Below are positions 8,396 to 17,272 of a stretch of 64,000 nt of DNA, piece after piece (positions within the stretch are counted from its first letter, which is position 1; each line of letters begins with the position of its first letter). Location: contig JBBILX010000001.1 of NCBI GenBank assembly GCA_037444685.1, forward strand, positions 542,784 to 606,783, given 5' to 3'. Made by a program: the position numbers and the translations under genes. The notes beneath the pieces were generated by a model, which did no database searches, had not been told where the DNA came from, and was given only the letters and a program-made list of their open reading frames with translations. The stretch comes from UBA964 sp037444685 (lineage in GTDB: Bacteria > Pseudomonadota > Gammaproteobacteria > Steroidobacterales > Steroidobacteraceae).

Positions 8396-9166
8396 ATGAG
8401 CGACATCCAGATCGAATCGTCTCCGCCGCTGGCGTGGCTGATCCTGAACCGCCCGGAACGCCGCAATGCCGTCACGAGCGCGATGTGGCAGGCGCTGCCG
8501 GAGCTCGCGGCACGCATCGAGGCCGACGCGACGCTGCGGGTCGCGCTGCTGCGAGGCGCAGGCCGCGAAGCCTTCAGTGCCGGCGCCGACATCGCCGAAA
8601 TGCAGGCAACCCTTGCGCATCCCGAGCGCATGCGGACGATGCAGGCGGCGGTCCAGGTCGCCCAGGACGCGTGGGCACGCCTGAGCCTGCCGACGATCGC
8701 GGTCATCCATGGTGCCTGCGCCGGGGGCGGCTGCGGGCTCGCGCTCGCCTGCGACCTTCGACTCGCGGCGCGCGACAGCTTCTTCGCGATTCCACCGGCG
8801 AAGCTCGGCCTCGTCTACAGCCTCGCCGACACCAAGCGGCTGGTCGACCTCGTCGGCCCGTCGTTCGCCAAGGAAATGCTGTTCACGGGTCGACGCGTCT
8901 CGGCGCAGGAGGCTTACGACTGCGGTCTCGTCAATCATCTGTTCCCGGCCGATGAGCTCGACGACGCCGCACGCGAATTCGCGCTCGGCATCGCGCAGAA
9001 CGCGCAGAACTCGGTGCGCGGCGCCAAGCGCGTCGTCGGCGCGCTCGTCGACGGCGCGGTCGCCGAGACGCCGGAGACGCTCGCCTGGTACGACGAAGCA
9101 TTCGCCACGGCCGAGTTCGCCGAAGGCGCGCGTGCCTTCCTCGAGAAGCGACGACCGCGTTTCTGA
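8396..9166 (+). CDS. Enoyl-CoA hydratase/isomerase (crotonase) family protein
   Basis: The crotonase fold is clear: oxyanion-hole segments SAGADI near residues 61-66 and GACAGGGCGLALACD near 106-120, and a typical 256-aa length. The two glutamates of true enoyl-CoA hydratase appear to be absent: the GGGCEL position is GGGCGL, and the later PE..LG site reads PPAKLG. Classical hydration is therefore doubtful, and another crotonase reaction such as isomerisation, hydrolysis or C-C cleavage is possible. ATG 8396 is preferred; an in-frame GTG at 8381 would add five residues. It is transcribed alone, divergently from the SDR operon. Confidence 0.87.
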   Translation: MSDIQIESSPPLAWLILNRPERRNAVTSAMWQALPELAARIEADATLRVALLRGAGREAFSAGADIAEMQATLAHPERMRTMQAAVQVAQDAWARLSLPTIAVIHGACAGGGCGLALACDLRLAARDSFFAIPPAKLGLVYSLADTKRLVDLVGPSFAKEMLFTGRRVSAQEAYDCGLVNHLFPADELDDAAREFALGIAQNAQNSVRGAKRVVGALVDGAVAETPETLAWYDEAFATAEFAEGARAFLEKRRPRF

Positions 9167-9192
9167 CAGCGCGGGCGCGCCTCGGCGTCCGT

Positions 9193-10656
9193 TTACGGCA
9201 GCACGTGAACGGCCTTGACCTGGGAGTACGAGAGCAGCTCCTCGAGCGACTCTTCGCCGCCGAGGCCGCTGTTCTTCCAGCCGCCGAAGGGTGTGCCGAC
9301 GAAGTGCTGGCCCGCCGCGTTGATCCAGACGACACCCGCCTGCAGACGCCGCATCGTGCGCAGGGCGACCGCGAGCTCGCGTGTCCAGATGGCTGCGGTC
9401 AGACCGAACTCGGTGTCGTTGGCGATCGCGATCGCCTCTTCCTCGGTGCGCCAGCGCAGCGCGCAGACGATGGGGCCGAAGACCTCCTCACGGGCCACGC
9501 GCATGCGCATGTCGACGTCCGCGTACAGCGTCGGTTCGATCCAGAAGCCGCGTTCGAATGCCGCTCCCGGCGGTCGTCGGCCGCCGGTGACGAGCCGTGC
9601 GCCCTCGGCGCGTGCGGAGCCGATGAAGTCCATCACGCGCTCGTACTGCCGCCGCGAGTTGACGGGCCCCATCTCCGAGGAATGATCAAGAGGATTGCCG
9701 ACGCGCAGGCGCCGCAAGCGCGCGCCGATGCGCTCGACGATGGCATCGTGGATCGACTCGTGCAGCAGCAGGCGACTCGTCGAGCCGCAGGACTGGCCCG
9801 CCCATGAGAAGTTCATGCCGGCGACCGCAGCGTCGACGACCCGGTCGAGATCGGCATCGGGGAAGACGATGAACGGGTTCTTGCCACCGAGTTCCAGCGT
9901 CACGTGCTTGACGCCGGACTCGGCTGCGGCCCGCTGGATCGCGAGGCCCGTCGGCACCGAGCCCGTAAAGCCGATCCTGCGCACGGCAGGGTGACGAACC
10001 AGCGCGTCACCGGCCGGCACGCCATGGCCGTGCACGATGTTGACGAGCCCGGGTGGGAGCGTCGCGCGGCAAAGCTCGCCCAGCAGACTGCCAGAGAGCG
10101 GGCTGCTTTCCGGCGTCTTGACGACCACGGCATTGCCCGCCATCAGTGGCGCCGCGAGGTGCGCGGCCGCGAACATGAAAGGATGATTGAACGGCACGAT
10201 GCGTGCAACCACCCCGTAGGGCTCGCGCAACGTGAAGTGCAGACCCTGCGCCGTCGCCGGCACCGTGTCCCCTTTGAGCTCCGAACCCAGCCCGGCGAAG
10301 TACTCGAGATAGCCCGCCGCGATCTGCACGTCGGCGCCGAGTTTGGCGATGGTATTGCCGGTGTCGCGCGCCTCGAGTTCGAGGATTTCGGCACTGCGCG
10401 CGCGGATGTCGGCTGCGAGCCGGCGCAGCGCCGCGGCGCGTTCCCAGACCGACAGGGCAGCCCAGGCCGGTTGGGCGGCCTCGGCCGCGGCGACCGCGCG
10501 AGCCACATCCGCGGCCGTGCCCGCCGGCACCCGCCCGATCGGCGTCTCGTCCGCGGGGTCCAGCGATTCGATCCACGCGCCGTCCGAGGACTCGCACCAC
10601 TCGCCGCCAATCAGCATCAGCCGATCACCGACCCGCGCAGATCCTGTTCGCCCCAT
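9193..10656 (-). CDS. NAD(P)-dependent aldehyde dehydrogenase
   Basis: Full-length aldehyde dehydrogenase: FNHPF at about residues 156-160, FTGSVPTG at 230, general base Glu about 255 in LELGGKNP, and nucleophile Cys about 290 in WAGQSCGSTSR. The C-terminus has PFGGWKNSGLGGEES. Start at 10656 is assigned by GGGGGA upstream; Met at 10617 (MLIGGEW) would also fit the family. It is divergent from the first DUF1838 gene across about 90 bases. The enzyme oxidises an aldehyde to an acid or acyl; probably part of the catabolic set here. The substrate is not readable. Confidence 0.9.
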   Translation of the reverse strand: MGRTGSARVGDRLMLIGGEWCESSDGAWIESLDPADETPIGRVPAGTAADVARAVAAAEAAQPAWAALSVWERAAALRRLAADIRARSAEILELEARDTGNTIAKLGADVQIAAGYLEYFAGLGSELKGDTVPATAQGLHFTLREPYGVVARIVPFNHPFMFAAAHLAAPLMAGNAVVVKTPESSPLSGSLLGELCRATLPPGLVNIVHGHGVPAGDALVRHPAVRRIGFTGSVPTGLAIQRAAAESGVKHVTLELGGKNPFIVFPDADLDRVVDAAVAGMNFSWAGQSCGSTSRLLLHESIHDAIVERIGARLRRLRVGNPLDHSSEMGPVNSRRQYERVMDFIGSARAEGARLVTGGRRPPGAAFERGFWIEPTLYADVDMRMRVAREEVFGPIVCALRWRTEEEAIAIANDTEFGLTAAIWTRELAVALRTMRRLQAGVVWINAAGQHFVGTPFGGWKNSGLGGEESLEELLSYSQVKAVHVLP

Positions 10657-10745
10657 GAGCAGGTCCCCCGATTCCCGGATGTCGTGGCCGGCGATGCAGG
10701 CATGATCGGTGTCCTCGTACCGAGGCCCACAGGGAGGAAAGCCCG

Positions 10746-11738
10746 ATGTCCCGACCGAGGCTCCGCGGCACACGCCGCCAGATACTCTCTGCCATGGTAG
10801 CGACTCCGCTCGCCGCCGCGGCGACGGATGCCGTTGCGTCCAAAAATGCAGCGAGGATTCTGGGGCCGATGCCGGAGGGCTTTCGCAGCGGCCCGCTCGA
10901 TCTCGCAAAGCCGCTCGACAACCTGATTGCGCTGTTGAAGCTGCAGGCCGATCTGTCCGGCAGGCCGGTCTACAGCGGCTTCCCCGGCAAGGCCTGGGCC
11001 TGGGTGCCCGACGAGGGCAACTACCTGCTGTTCAACACCTATGGCATCGGCGCCTCGCGGCTCGAATACAGCCCTGCGGACCGTGCCTTCCGCTTCATCC
11101 ATCGTGAGGCGCTGCTCTACTGCGACCCGCGCACTGGCGAGGTCCTCGAGGACTGGGTCAATCCCCTCACGGGCGCGCGCGTCGAGGTGCTGCACATCCT
11201 CAACGACCCCGTGAACCGCCTCTACCCGCTCGCCGGCGGGCCTTTCGCGCCGCCTTACCCTCACCTCGTCCATGGCGACCGGCTGATCTTCCAGATCGAC
11301 GTGCTGCGTTCGACGGAACCAAGTCCGCTGACGCGCAAGGACTACCCGCTGCATGCGCAGCAGGATCTGTACCAGTCGGGCGAGCTCTGGGCGATCACCG
11401 GCAGCCTACGCGAAGTCAATGATCCGGCGGTCACCTCCGCGGCCTGCCACACGTCGTGGAAGCGCATCTCGATGTGGCTGCCATTCATGGAGATGGGCAA
11501 CCGCCCGGGAGTCATGATCTATCACTCGCAGGCGTTCAAGTTCATGAACGGCTGGAACGAGCTGCCCGCGAACATCCGCAGCTGGGTTGAGAAGCGCGAG
11601 CCCAAGTACCTCGAGCCGCCGGCCACCTGGGAAGGCCTCGGCAAGAACGAGACGACCTGGAGTTACTCGAAGAAGGTCATCGACGCGCGTCGCGCCGAGG
11701 GCCGCGTACGCAACGGCAGCGTCTTCGAGCGCCCTTGA
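10746..11738 (+). CDS. DUF1838 family protein with Tat signal
   Basis: The N-terminus carries a twin-arginine signal (GTRRQILSAM followed by an Ala-rich stretch to about residue 30), so the protein should be exported folded. The rest matches the DUF1838 family: VPDEGNYLLFNTYGIG, an aromatic-rich beta core, and PLHAQQDLYQSGELW; C-terminal SWVEKREPKYLEPP is typical. GGAGG sits 8 bases before the ATG. No biochemical function is known for the family. A second paralogue lies at 17151-18014 beside the other TonB receptor, so a periplasmic role in binding or converting imported substrate is a reasonable inference. Confidence 0.85.
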   Translation: MSRPRLRGTRRQILSAMVATPLAAAATDAVASKNAARILGPMPEGFRSGPLDLAKPLDNLIALLKLQADLSGRPVYSGFPGKAWAWVPDEGNYLLFNTYGIGASRLEYSPADRAFRFIHREALLYCDPRTGEVLEDWVNPLTGARVEVLHILNDPVNRLYPLAGGPFAPPYPHLVHGDRLIFQIDVLRSTEPSPLTRKDYPLHAQQDLYQSGELWAITGSLREVNDPAVTSAACHTSWKRISMWLPFMEMGNRPGVMIYHSQAFKFMNGWNELPANIRSWVEKREPKYLEPPATWEGLGKNETTWSYSKKVIDARRAEGRVRNGSVFERP

Positions 11739-11774
11739 CGCAGCGTCGGCACAATCGGAAGTCCCCGAGTCTTC

Positions 11775-13472
11775 TCAGGCGTCTGGCTCGACGATCCTGA
11801 CCGTCGTACGGATCGCCGGAGCCTCGATGCTCTGCCGCGTGCCGCTCGGCCAGCGCACCTCGATCCGATCGACCGCCTGCCGCCGACCGAGTCCGAAAGT
11901 GATCACGGGGTCGTTGGTCGAGTTGTAGCCATGCGCGCTCTGAGTCTCGTGATGCTGCACGAGGTCGCCCGCGGTCACCGTGATCCACGCGCCAAGCCCG
12001 TTGCGGTTGCTGCGCCGGCCTTCGAGCTGCACCCTGATCCAGTTGTTGCGATTGCCGCGATTGATGAAGAGGCGGTTCTGGCCGGGCTCGGGACTGACCC
12101 GCTTGCCCGCGGCATAGTACGTCCGATTCGTGACGAAGAGGTCGGGAAAGCCGTCCGCATTGATGTCCGCCGCGCCGACGCCTGAGCCGATCCCGAGACC
12201 TTCCGCGCCCGACCCGCGCGTCACATCGACGAAAGTCCCGTCGCCCCGATTCATCAGCAGCGCATTCTCGGCCGCCTCCCAAGCGATGTAAAACTGCACG
12301 AAAGGCGGAAAGTCGCCGATCACGTCGTTGATCAGCGTGTTCGACGGCCCACCGTTGTTGACGTACAGATCGACGTCACCGTCGTTGTCGAAGTCGGCGG
12401 CGGCGCAACCGCGCGCGCCGCGCATGTCACCGGCGCCCGATCGGATCGTGACGTCCTCGTAGGTCAGCACGCCGCTCTCCTTGAGCCGGCTCATGATCAG
12501 GCGGTTGGCCTGGTCGGCCAGCGGCAGATAGACATCCATGTCGCCGTCGTTGTCGAAATCAGCGATGCAGGCCCCCTGCGCGTAGCCGGGGTTCAGGAAT
12601 GGAATGCCGCTCGGCGGCCGGCGACTGCGGGTGATGTCCTCGAAGGTCCCATCGCCCCTGTTGCGAAGCAGCACCTTGATGTCCCGCTCGTGGGTGATCA
12701 GCAGGTCGATCCAGCCGTCCTGGTCGACATCGGTCCAGTTCGGCGAGCCCTGGGCGTTGGAGTCTTTGAGGTTCGCCTGCACGGCAACGCCAGCCGACGC
12801 GGTCACGTCGGTGAACTTCCAGTTGCCGTCATTGCGGAACAGGGCGTTCTCGATCTCACCGTCCGCGTTCTTCCAGAACACGTCGAGATCGCCGTCGCCG
12901 TCATAGTCCGCGCAGCCGACGCCGCCGGCCGTGTCGCCAATGCCGCCAATCAGCTGATCGTTTTCGTTACCCGCGCGCATCATTCCCGCCGCCCGCGTGA
13001 CGTCCTCGAACCGCGCGACGCCGGTCTCCTTGAGCTGATTCCGATACAGAGTCGTCGGCACGTGGCGCTGGCGCGCCTGCCCGGGCGGCATGTTGGCCGA
13101 AAGGAGGTCCTGATCGCCGTCGTTGTCGAAGTCGCAGAACACCGCGCCGCGGCTGAAGCTTCCGGGGTTCTGCACGCCGCGCTCGGCGGCGACGTCGCGG
13201 AAGTACCCCCGGCCGTCGTTCTCGAACAATCGGTCGGTCAGGCCCGGAGCGAGGTCCTCGACCGGGACGAAGACGTCGAGATCACCATCGTCGTCGTAGT
13301 CGGCGAACGTCGGCCCGGTCGCATTGACCGCGAGGTCCGCGACGCCGCGCAGAGCAGCTTCGTCGCTGAACCGGATCGGGGCGGCTCCCTTGCTGCCGGT
13401 CAGCAGGGCGCAAGCGACCAGTGCGGTCGGCGTCGCCGCGACGATCCTGCGGCCGAGCAGACTGCGTTGCAT
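11775..13472 (-). CDS. CRTAC1-like secreted FG-GAP repeat protein with ASPIC/UnbV domain
   Basis: After a signal peptide (about residues 1-30) the protein contains at least seven FG-GAP-type calcium-binding motifs of the D-x-D-x-D-G-x-x-D kind, for example DYDDDGDLDVF, DFDNDGDQDLL, DYDGDGDLDVF, DFDNDGDMDVY and DINADGFPDLF. It ends with an ASPIC/UnbV domain (QLEGRRSNRNGLGAWITV to RWPSGTRQSIEAP). It should fold as a periplasmic or secreted beta-propeller. It lies directly downstream of the TonB receptor on the same strand, separated by a stable hairpin. The role is unknown; in other bacteria such proteins occur beside TonB receptors in uptake loci. Confidence 0.88.
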   Translation of the reverse strand: MQRSLLGRRIVAATPTALVACALLTGSKGAAPIRFSDEAALRGVADLAVNATGPTFADYDDDGDLDVFVPVEDLAPGLTDRLFENDGRGYFRDVAAERGVQNPGSFSRGAVFCDFDNDGDQDLLSANMPPGQARQRHVPTTLYRNQLKETGVARFEDVTRAAGMMRAGNENDQLIGGIGDTAGGVGCADYDGDGDLDVFWKNADGEIENALFRNDGNWKFTDVTASAGVAVQANLKDSNAQGSPNWTDVDQDGWIDLLITHERDIKVLLRNRGDGTFEDITRSRRPPSGIPFLNPGYAQGACIADFDNDGDMDVYLPLADQANRLIMSRLKESGVLTYEDVTIRSGAGDMRGARGCAAADFDNDGDVDLYVNNGGPSNTLINDVIGDFPPFVQFYIAWEAAENALLMNRGDGTFVDVTRGSGAEGLGIGSGVGAADINADGFPDLFVTNRTYYAAGKRVSPEPGQNRLFINRGNRNNWIRVQLEGRRSNRNGLGAWITVTAGDLVQHHETQSAHGYNSTNDPVITFGLGRRQAVDRIEVRWPSGTRQSIEAPAIRTTVRIVEPDA

Positions 13473-13536
13473 CGGTGCTCTCCCCTCTGTCCGCGAGCCT
13501 CGATTCTAGCGGCGCACGCGAGCAGCGAGCCATCGA

Positions 13537-13570
13537 CGTGGCCGCGAACCGAAGGGCGGTCGCGGCCACG
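13537..13570 (-). terminator. Stable GC hairpin after first TonB receptor gene
   Basis: An 11-base perfect stem (CGTGGCCGCGA / TCGCGGCCACG) extends by three more pairs after one bulged base to a loop of about five bases. It follows the receptor stop at 13597 and precedes the CRTAC1 start at 13472. There is no T-tract, so it may be an mRNA-stabilising or attenuating element rather than a classical terminator. Confidence 0.55.
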
Positions 13571-13596
13571 GTCAGCACCAGGGGTGGTGGCTCCAC

Positions 13597-16362
13597 TCAG
13601 TTGCCGGCGAAGCGATAGTTGAACCGCATGCCGATGATGCGCGGATCGGGCAACGTGCCACCAACCGTATCGGCCGGCGAGAAATTGGTCGGATCGAGCA
13701 GCGACTGGGCGACGTCGCCGGGGTTGCTGTTGGCCGACAGCACCGTGTCGTCGTCACCGACGTTGTCGACGTAGAGCAGTATGTCCCAGCGGTCCGAAGT
13801 CACGCCGAGCCGCAGGTTACCGAGCACGAAGTCATCGAGCTTGTTATTGTTGAAGATGTCGATGTACCGCTCCCCCTGTGACTGCACGTCACCCTCGATG
13901 AAGAAGCGCATGTTGCGTCCGCCGAGCCGGTCTGCGATCGGCACGGACCAGCGGGCTAGCCCGACCATTGAGTGCTCCGGAGCTCGCTCCAGTCGATTGC
14001 CCTTGAGGTTGATGTGGCAGACCCGGGCGTTCGCGAGACTGTCGAACACGCGTGGACAGCTACCGAAGCGCACGGCGTCGGTCGCCGAGGTCGACGTGAA
14101 CGGAAAGTCGGTGAACTTCGCATCGAGATACGAGTAGTTGACGGCCAGGAACCAGTTGTCGTTGATTGCCCACTGCGCGTCGAGCTCGAGTCCCTTGACC
14201 TCGGCCTTGCCGGCGTTGAGCAGACGACCGACCGCTATGCCGGATGGCGTGACGAGCTGCGCCCCGACCTGCTTGTCCTCGTAGTTGATGAAGAACAGCG
14301 AGGGATTGAGCCGCAGCCGGCCGTTCAGCCATTCGGTCTTGGCGCCGAGCTCGTACTCGGTGAGCTTCTCGTTCTTGAATGTGAATTCGTCGTAGGCACC
14401 GTCGTAGTCGGCGTCCTGCCATGAGCCAGCCGTCACCGTCGAGATGCCGCCCGGCTTCACGCCCCGCGCCGCCGTCAGGTAGACCAGCGTGTCATCGCTC
14501 GGCTTGAGCTCGAGCGTCACGCGCGGCGTAAAGAAGCTGTGGTTGCTCTCGAGTTCGACCGGTGTGCCTGCGCCCTGCCTCACCCCCATGCCCGGCAAGG
14601 CCGGGAAGCCGGGCACGAAGAACTGCAGCGTGTCGAAGTACGGATAGAGCAGGTTCACCGATGGGCCGAAGACCTGGAAGCCGTTCAGCGTGCTGTCGTT
14701 ACAGGGCAGCGGCGGCTGACCGGGGAACAGCGTGTTGGCGGGCAGTGCTGGCTCGGCGCAGTTCACACCGAGGACCGTCTCGTCCTCATCCGAATAGCGC
14801 CCCTCAAGTGTCAGCTTCCAGCGATCGGCGATGTTCCACTCGAGCATCGCGAAGGCGCTCCGGTGATCGATTTCGCGACCGTTCGGGCGTGCAATGGCGA
14901 TCATCTGCCCGAGCACCTGGTTCGGACCGAAGGAGCCACAACTGGCCGGGATCGGCGCGAAGTTGCCGAACACCCCGGCCGGCAGCGCAGGCACGCAGAA
15001 GATGTTGATCGAGCGGGCGACCTGGTCGGCGTCCTCGCTCCAGTACAGGGCCCCGAGCATGAAATTCAGGGCACCGTCGAAGTCGGTCCGATAGCGCAGT
15101 TCCTGGCTGATCTGCCTGGTCTCGTTCGAATAATCGAAGCGCGCGGCGCGCAGTGCCCGATCGATGCCACCGACGACGCCGGAGTCGAAGTCACCATCCT
15201 CGTCGAAGGTGAACTCGGCATCGGTATAACCGGTGAGCGAGCTCAGAGTGCCCGGGCCAAGGTTCCAGTTCAGCACGAGTGAGAACCGGTTGATCCGCCG
15301 ATCGCTGCCCGCATAGTCACGCCCGGTGAGCGGATTCGGATCGAGACGGACGGCCAACTCGTCGGCTCCGGGGATCGTGCCGCGGAACGCGTAGACGTGA
15401 TTACTGCCCGGGAAGACACCGAAAGTCGAGGTGGGCGAGTACACACGTGCGCTGCCGGTCGGGCAGGCCCCCATCACGGCGGCGACCGGCGCGCCGGTGC
15501 CGACAGTCAGGCACTGCGAGCCCGTGGTCGGGCGGGCCGCGATCTCGTTGACCGGCAACTGGGCGGTCGGGAACTGACCGAAGTGATCGTCCGTGAACTC
15601 GAACCGGAACTTGGCCGAGAAGTCATCACTCGGCTCCCACTTGCCCGACAGCGCTGCCCCCCACCCGTCCCCGTCGCCGACCTTGGCGCCCGTCACCTCG
15701 TTGCGATAAATGCCATCCTGATTCCAGTAGACCGCGTTGAAGCGCAGTCCCCACGTGTCGCTGAGCGGACCGCTCAGCGAGGCCGACAGGTTGTAGCGGC
15801 CGAAGTCGGCAAACTCCCCGCGCACATTGCCCTCGGCCGCGGGCGAGGGATCCTTGGTCACGTACTGGATCGCGCCGGCGAACGCGCTGCGGCCGTAGAG
15901 CGCAGACTGCGGTCCTTTGACCACCTCGACCGCCGCGAGATCGAGCAGCCGGTTCGTCGCGAGCAGCGATCCGCCGCCGAAGGCGATGCTCTCGCTCGAG
16001 GTGTCGATGCCGTCGACCAGGACCGCGACGTTGACGCGGCCGCGCGTCGGCGACAAACCGCGAATAGAAATGCGGTTGTCGGTCGCCGAATAGCCCTTGT
16101 CGTAGATCAGCGAGGCGTCGAGCCTCGCGACGTCGTCGATGTCGCTGACGCCGAGCCTCTCGATCTCGGCAGCCGGGATTGCCGTGATCGATAGCGACAC
16201 GTCCTGCAGGCGCTCCTCGCGCTTGCGCGCGGTGACGACCACTTCATCGAGTCCGCCGTCGAGTGCCGCCTGATCGGCGAGCACGGGCACCGCGAGGAGC
16301 GTCGCGAGGCTCCCGACGAGCAATGGCTGAAGGCGCGCGCTCGCGCCGGGATTCCTCTCCAT
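13597..16362 (-). CDS. TonB-dependent outer-membrane receptor
   Basis: The 921-aa precursor has a signal peptide (to about residue 30), then the TonB-box-like DEVVVTARKREERLQDV. A plug domain follows (ISIRGLSPTRGRVNVAVLVDGID, VEVVKGPQSALYGRSAFAGAI), then a long beta-barrel ending in an aromatic-rich strand (GMRFNYRFAGN). It resembles the large receptor group of proteobacteria that handle carbohydrates or aromatic and terpenoid compounds rather than siderophore-specific ones. Start ATG 16362 is set by GGAGGGGG just upstream. A TetR operator-like palindrome lies 15-30 bases before the ATG, suggesting repression by the divergent TetR gene. Ligand unknown. Confidence 0.92.
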   Translation of the reverse strand: MERNPGASARLQPLLVGSLATLLAVPVLADQAALDGGLDEVVVTARKREERLQDVSLSITAIPAAEIERLGVSDIDDVARLDASLIYDKGYSATDNRISIRGLSPTRGRVNVAVLVDGIDTSSESIAFGGGSLLATNRLLDLAAVEVVKGPQSALYGRSAFAGAIQYVTKDPSPAAEGNVRGEFADFGRYNLSASLSGPLSDTWGLRFNAVYWNQDGIYRNEVTGAKVGDGDGWGAALSGKWEPSDDFSAKFRFEFTDDHFGQFPTAQLPVNEIAARPTTGSQCLTVGTGAPVAAVMGACPTGSARVYSPTSTFGVFPGSNHVYAFRGTIPGADELAVRLDPNPLTGRDYAGSDRRINRFSLVLNWNLGPGTLSSLTGYTDAEFTFDEDGDFDSGVVGGIDRALRAARFDYSNETRQISQELRYRTDFDGALNFMLGALYWSEDADQVARSINIFCVPALPAGVFGNFAPIPASCGSFGPNQVLGQMIAIARPNGREIDHRSAFAMLEWNIADRWKLTLEGRYSDEDETVLGVNCAEPALPANTLFPGQPPLPCNDSTLNGFQVFGPSVNLLYPYFDTLQFFVPGFPALPGMGVRQGAGTPVELESNHSFFTPRVTLELKPSDDTLVYLTAARGVKPGGISTVTAGSWQDADYDGAYDEFTFKNEKLTEYELGAKTEWLNGRLRLNPSLFFINYEDKQVGAQLVTPSGIAVGRLLNAGKAEVKGLELDAQWAINDNWFLAVNYSYLDAKFTDFPFTSTSATDAVRFGSCPRVFDSLANARVCHINLKGNRLERAPEHSMVGLARWSVPIADRLGGRNMRFFIEGDVQSQGERYIDIFNNNKLDDFVLGNLRLGVTSDRWDILLYVDNVGDDDTVLSANSNPGDVAQSLLDPTNFSPADTVGGTLPDPRIIGMRFNYRFAGN

Positions 16363-16376
16363 ACCCCCTCCTGATG

Positions 16377-16392
16377 GTGACCGCCCGGTCAC
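16377..16392. promoter_or_regulatory. Perfect palindrome, probable TetR operator 1
   Basis: GTGACCG-CC-CGGTCAC, a perfect inverted repeat with 7-base arms and a 2-base spacer. It lies just upstream of the receptor ribosome site. The same arms occur again at 16461-16478 in the same divergent intergenic region. Such paired palindromes are usual operators for the adjacent TetR regulator. Confidence 0.7.
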
Positions 16393-16460
16393 AACCTGTC
16401 ACACGGCATGTCCGTGGCGTTAGCATCCGGCGGTTCGGTGACCACGTGGTGCTCATTCGC

Positions 16461-16478
16461 AGTGACCGCACGGTCACT
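16461..16478. promoter_or_regulatory. Perfect palindrome, probable TetR operator 2
   Basis: AGTGACCG-CA-CGGTCACT, 8-base arms around a 2-base spacer, 30 bases before the TetR start. Its centre is 85 bases from operator 1, close to eight helical turns, so both sites would face the same side of the DNA. A weaker related sequence with half-site GTGACC begins at 16438. Confidence 0.7.
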
Positions 16479-16507
16479 TGGGCAGCCCTCAGGCTAAGGT
16501 GTCGGGC

Positions 16508-17272
16508 GTGCCAAACGACCGTTCACGGCGTCGTCGACCGGGACGGGCCGCCTCGGAACGAGCCCTGCTGCAGGCCTTCGAGGGGCTACTGACCCGCCAC
16601 GGCGTCACCGGAGTCGGCGTCAATGCCGTACTCGACTCCGCCGGTGTCGGCAAGCGCCTGCTCTACGACTACTTCGGCGATCTCGAGGGTCTGGCCGCGG
16701 CCTGGGCGCGTGACCGGACCGATCCGCTGGCTCTCGGCGAGCGCACCGACGCCCTGCGCGAACGGCTGCGCCATCTGCCCCCCGCGGCGCGGATCGCCGC
16801 GATCGTCGAGGACTACGCGACGAGCCTTCGCAGTCACCCCTGGGCCGGCGAGGTGCTGCTTGCCGATCTGCAGGACCGGCACACCCTGGCCCAGGCGATC
16901 CGGGAGATGCGTCGCGCCATCGGCATGGGGCACGAGCAGCTGCTGCTCGATCCCGCGCTGATGGCAGACCGGCGACTCGGGGAGCTGGCCTTCGTGCTGC
17001 ACGCCGCGGCCAACTACCTCGCGCTGCGCGCCCGGTTCGCGCCCGACTACAACGGCCTCGACCTCGCCACCGATGCCGGCTGGCGCGCGGCGATCAGGAT
17101 GCTGTACACGACGGCCGGTGCAGACCCAGCCGCCCTGCGCCGCGCCGGTATCAAGCGCCGCGCTTCGGCCGGGCGGTCAGACGCTCCGGATACTCGCGCT
17201 CGATCCGGTCGCGATAGTCCCGTGGCAGTTCATCGATCGAGCGGAGCTTCACGCCGGAAGCGTGCCAGATGA
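16508..17272 (+). CDS. TetR/AcrR-family transcriptional regulator
   Basis: The N-terminal DNA-binding domain is recognisable: ALLQAFEGLLTRHGVTGVGVNAVLDSAGVGKRLLYDYFGDLEGL, matching helices 1-3 and the Y-x-Y-F signature of TetR proteins. The C-terminal ligand domain is variable and the ligand unknown. The start is GTG 16508 with AAGG eight bases upstream; starting further upstream would run into the operator. It is divergent from the first TonB receptor and probably controls both genes. The last ~40 residues are Arg/Ser-rich and run 122 bases antisense into the DUF1838 gene, so the natural end of the domain may have been extended by stop loss. Confidence 0.87.
   Translation: MPNDRSRRRRPGRAASERALLQAFEGLLTRHGVTGVGVNAVLDSAGVGKRLLYDYFGDLEGLAAAWARDRTDPLALGERTDALRERLRHLPPAARIAAIVEDYATSLRSHPWAGEVLLADLQDRHTLAQAIREMRRAIGMGHEQLLLDPALMADRRLGELAFVLHAAANYLALRARFAPDYNGLDLATDAGWRAAIRMLYTTAGADPAALRRAGIKRRASAGRSDAPDTRARSGRDSPVAVHRSSGASRRKRAR

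Noticed and set aside
16441..16450. ACCACGTGGT palindrome between the two TetR operator sites
   Set aside because: It is a perfect 10-base palindrome, but only its GTGACC half resembles the operators; not listed as a separate site.
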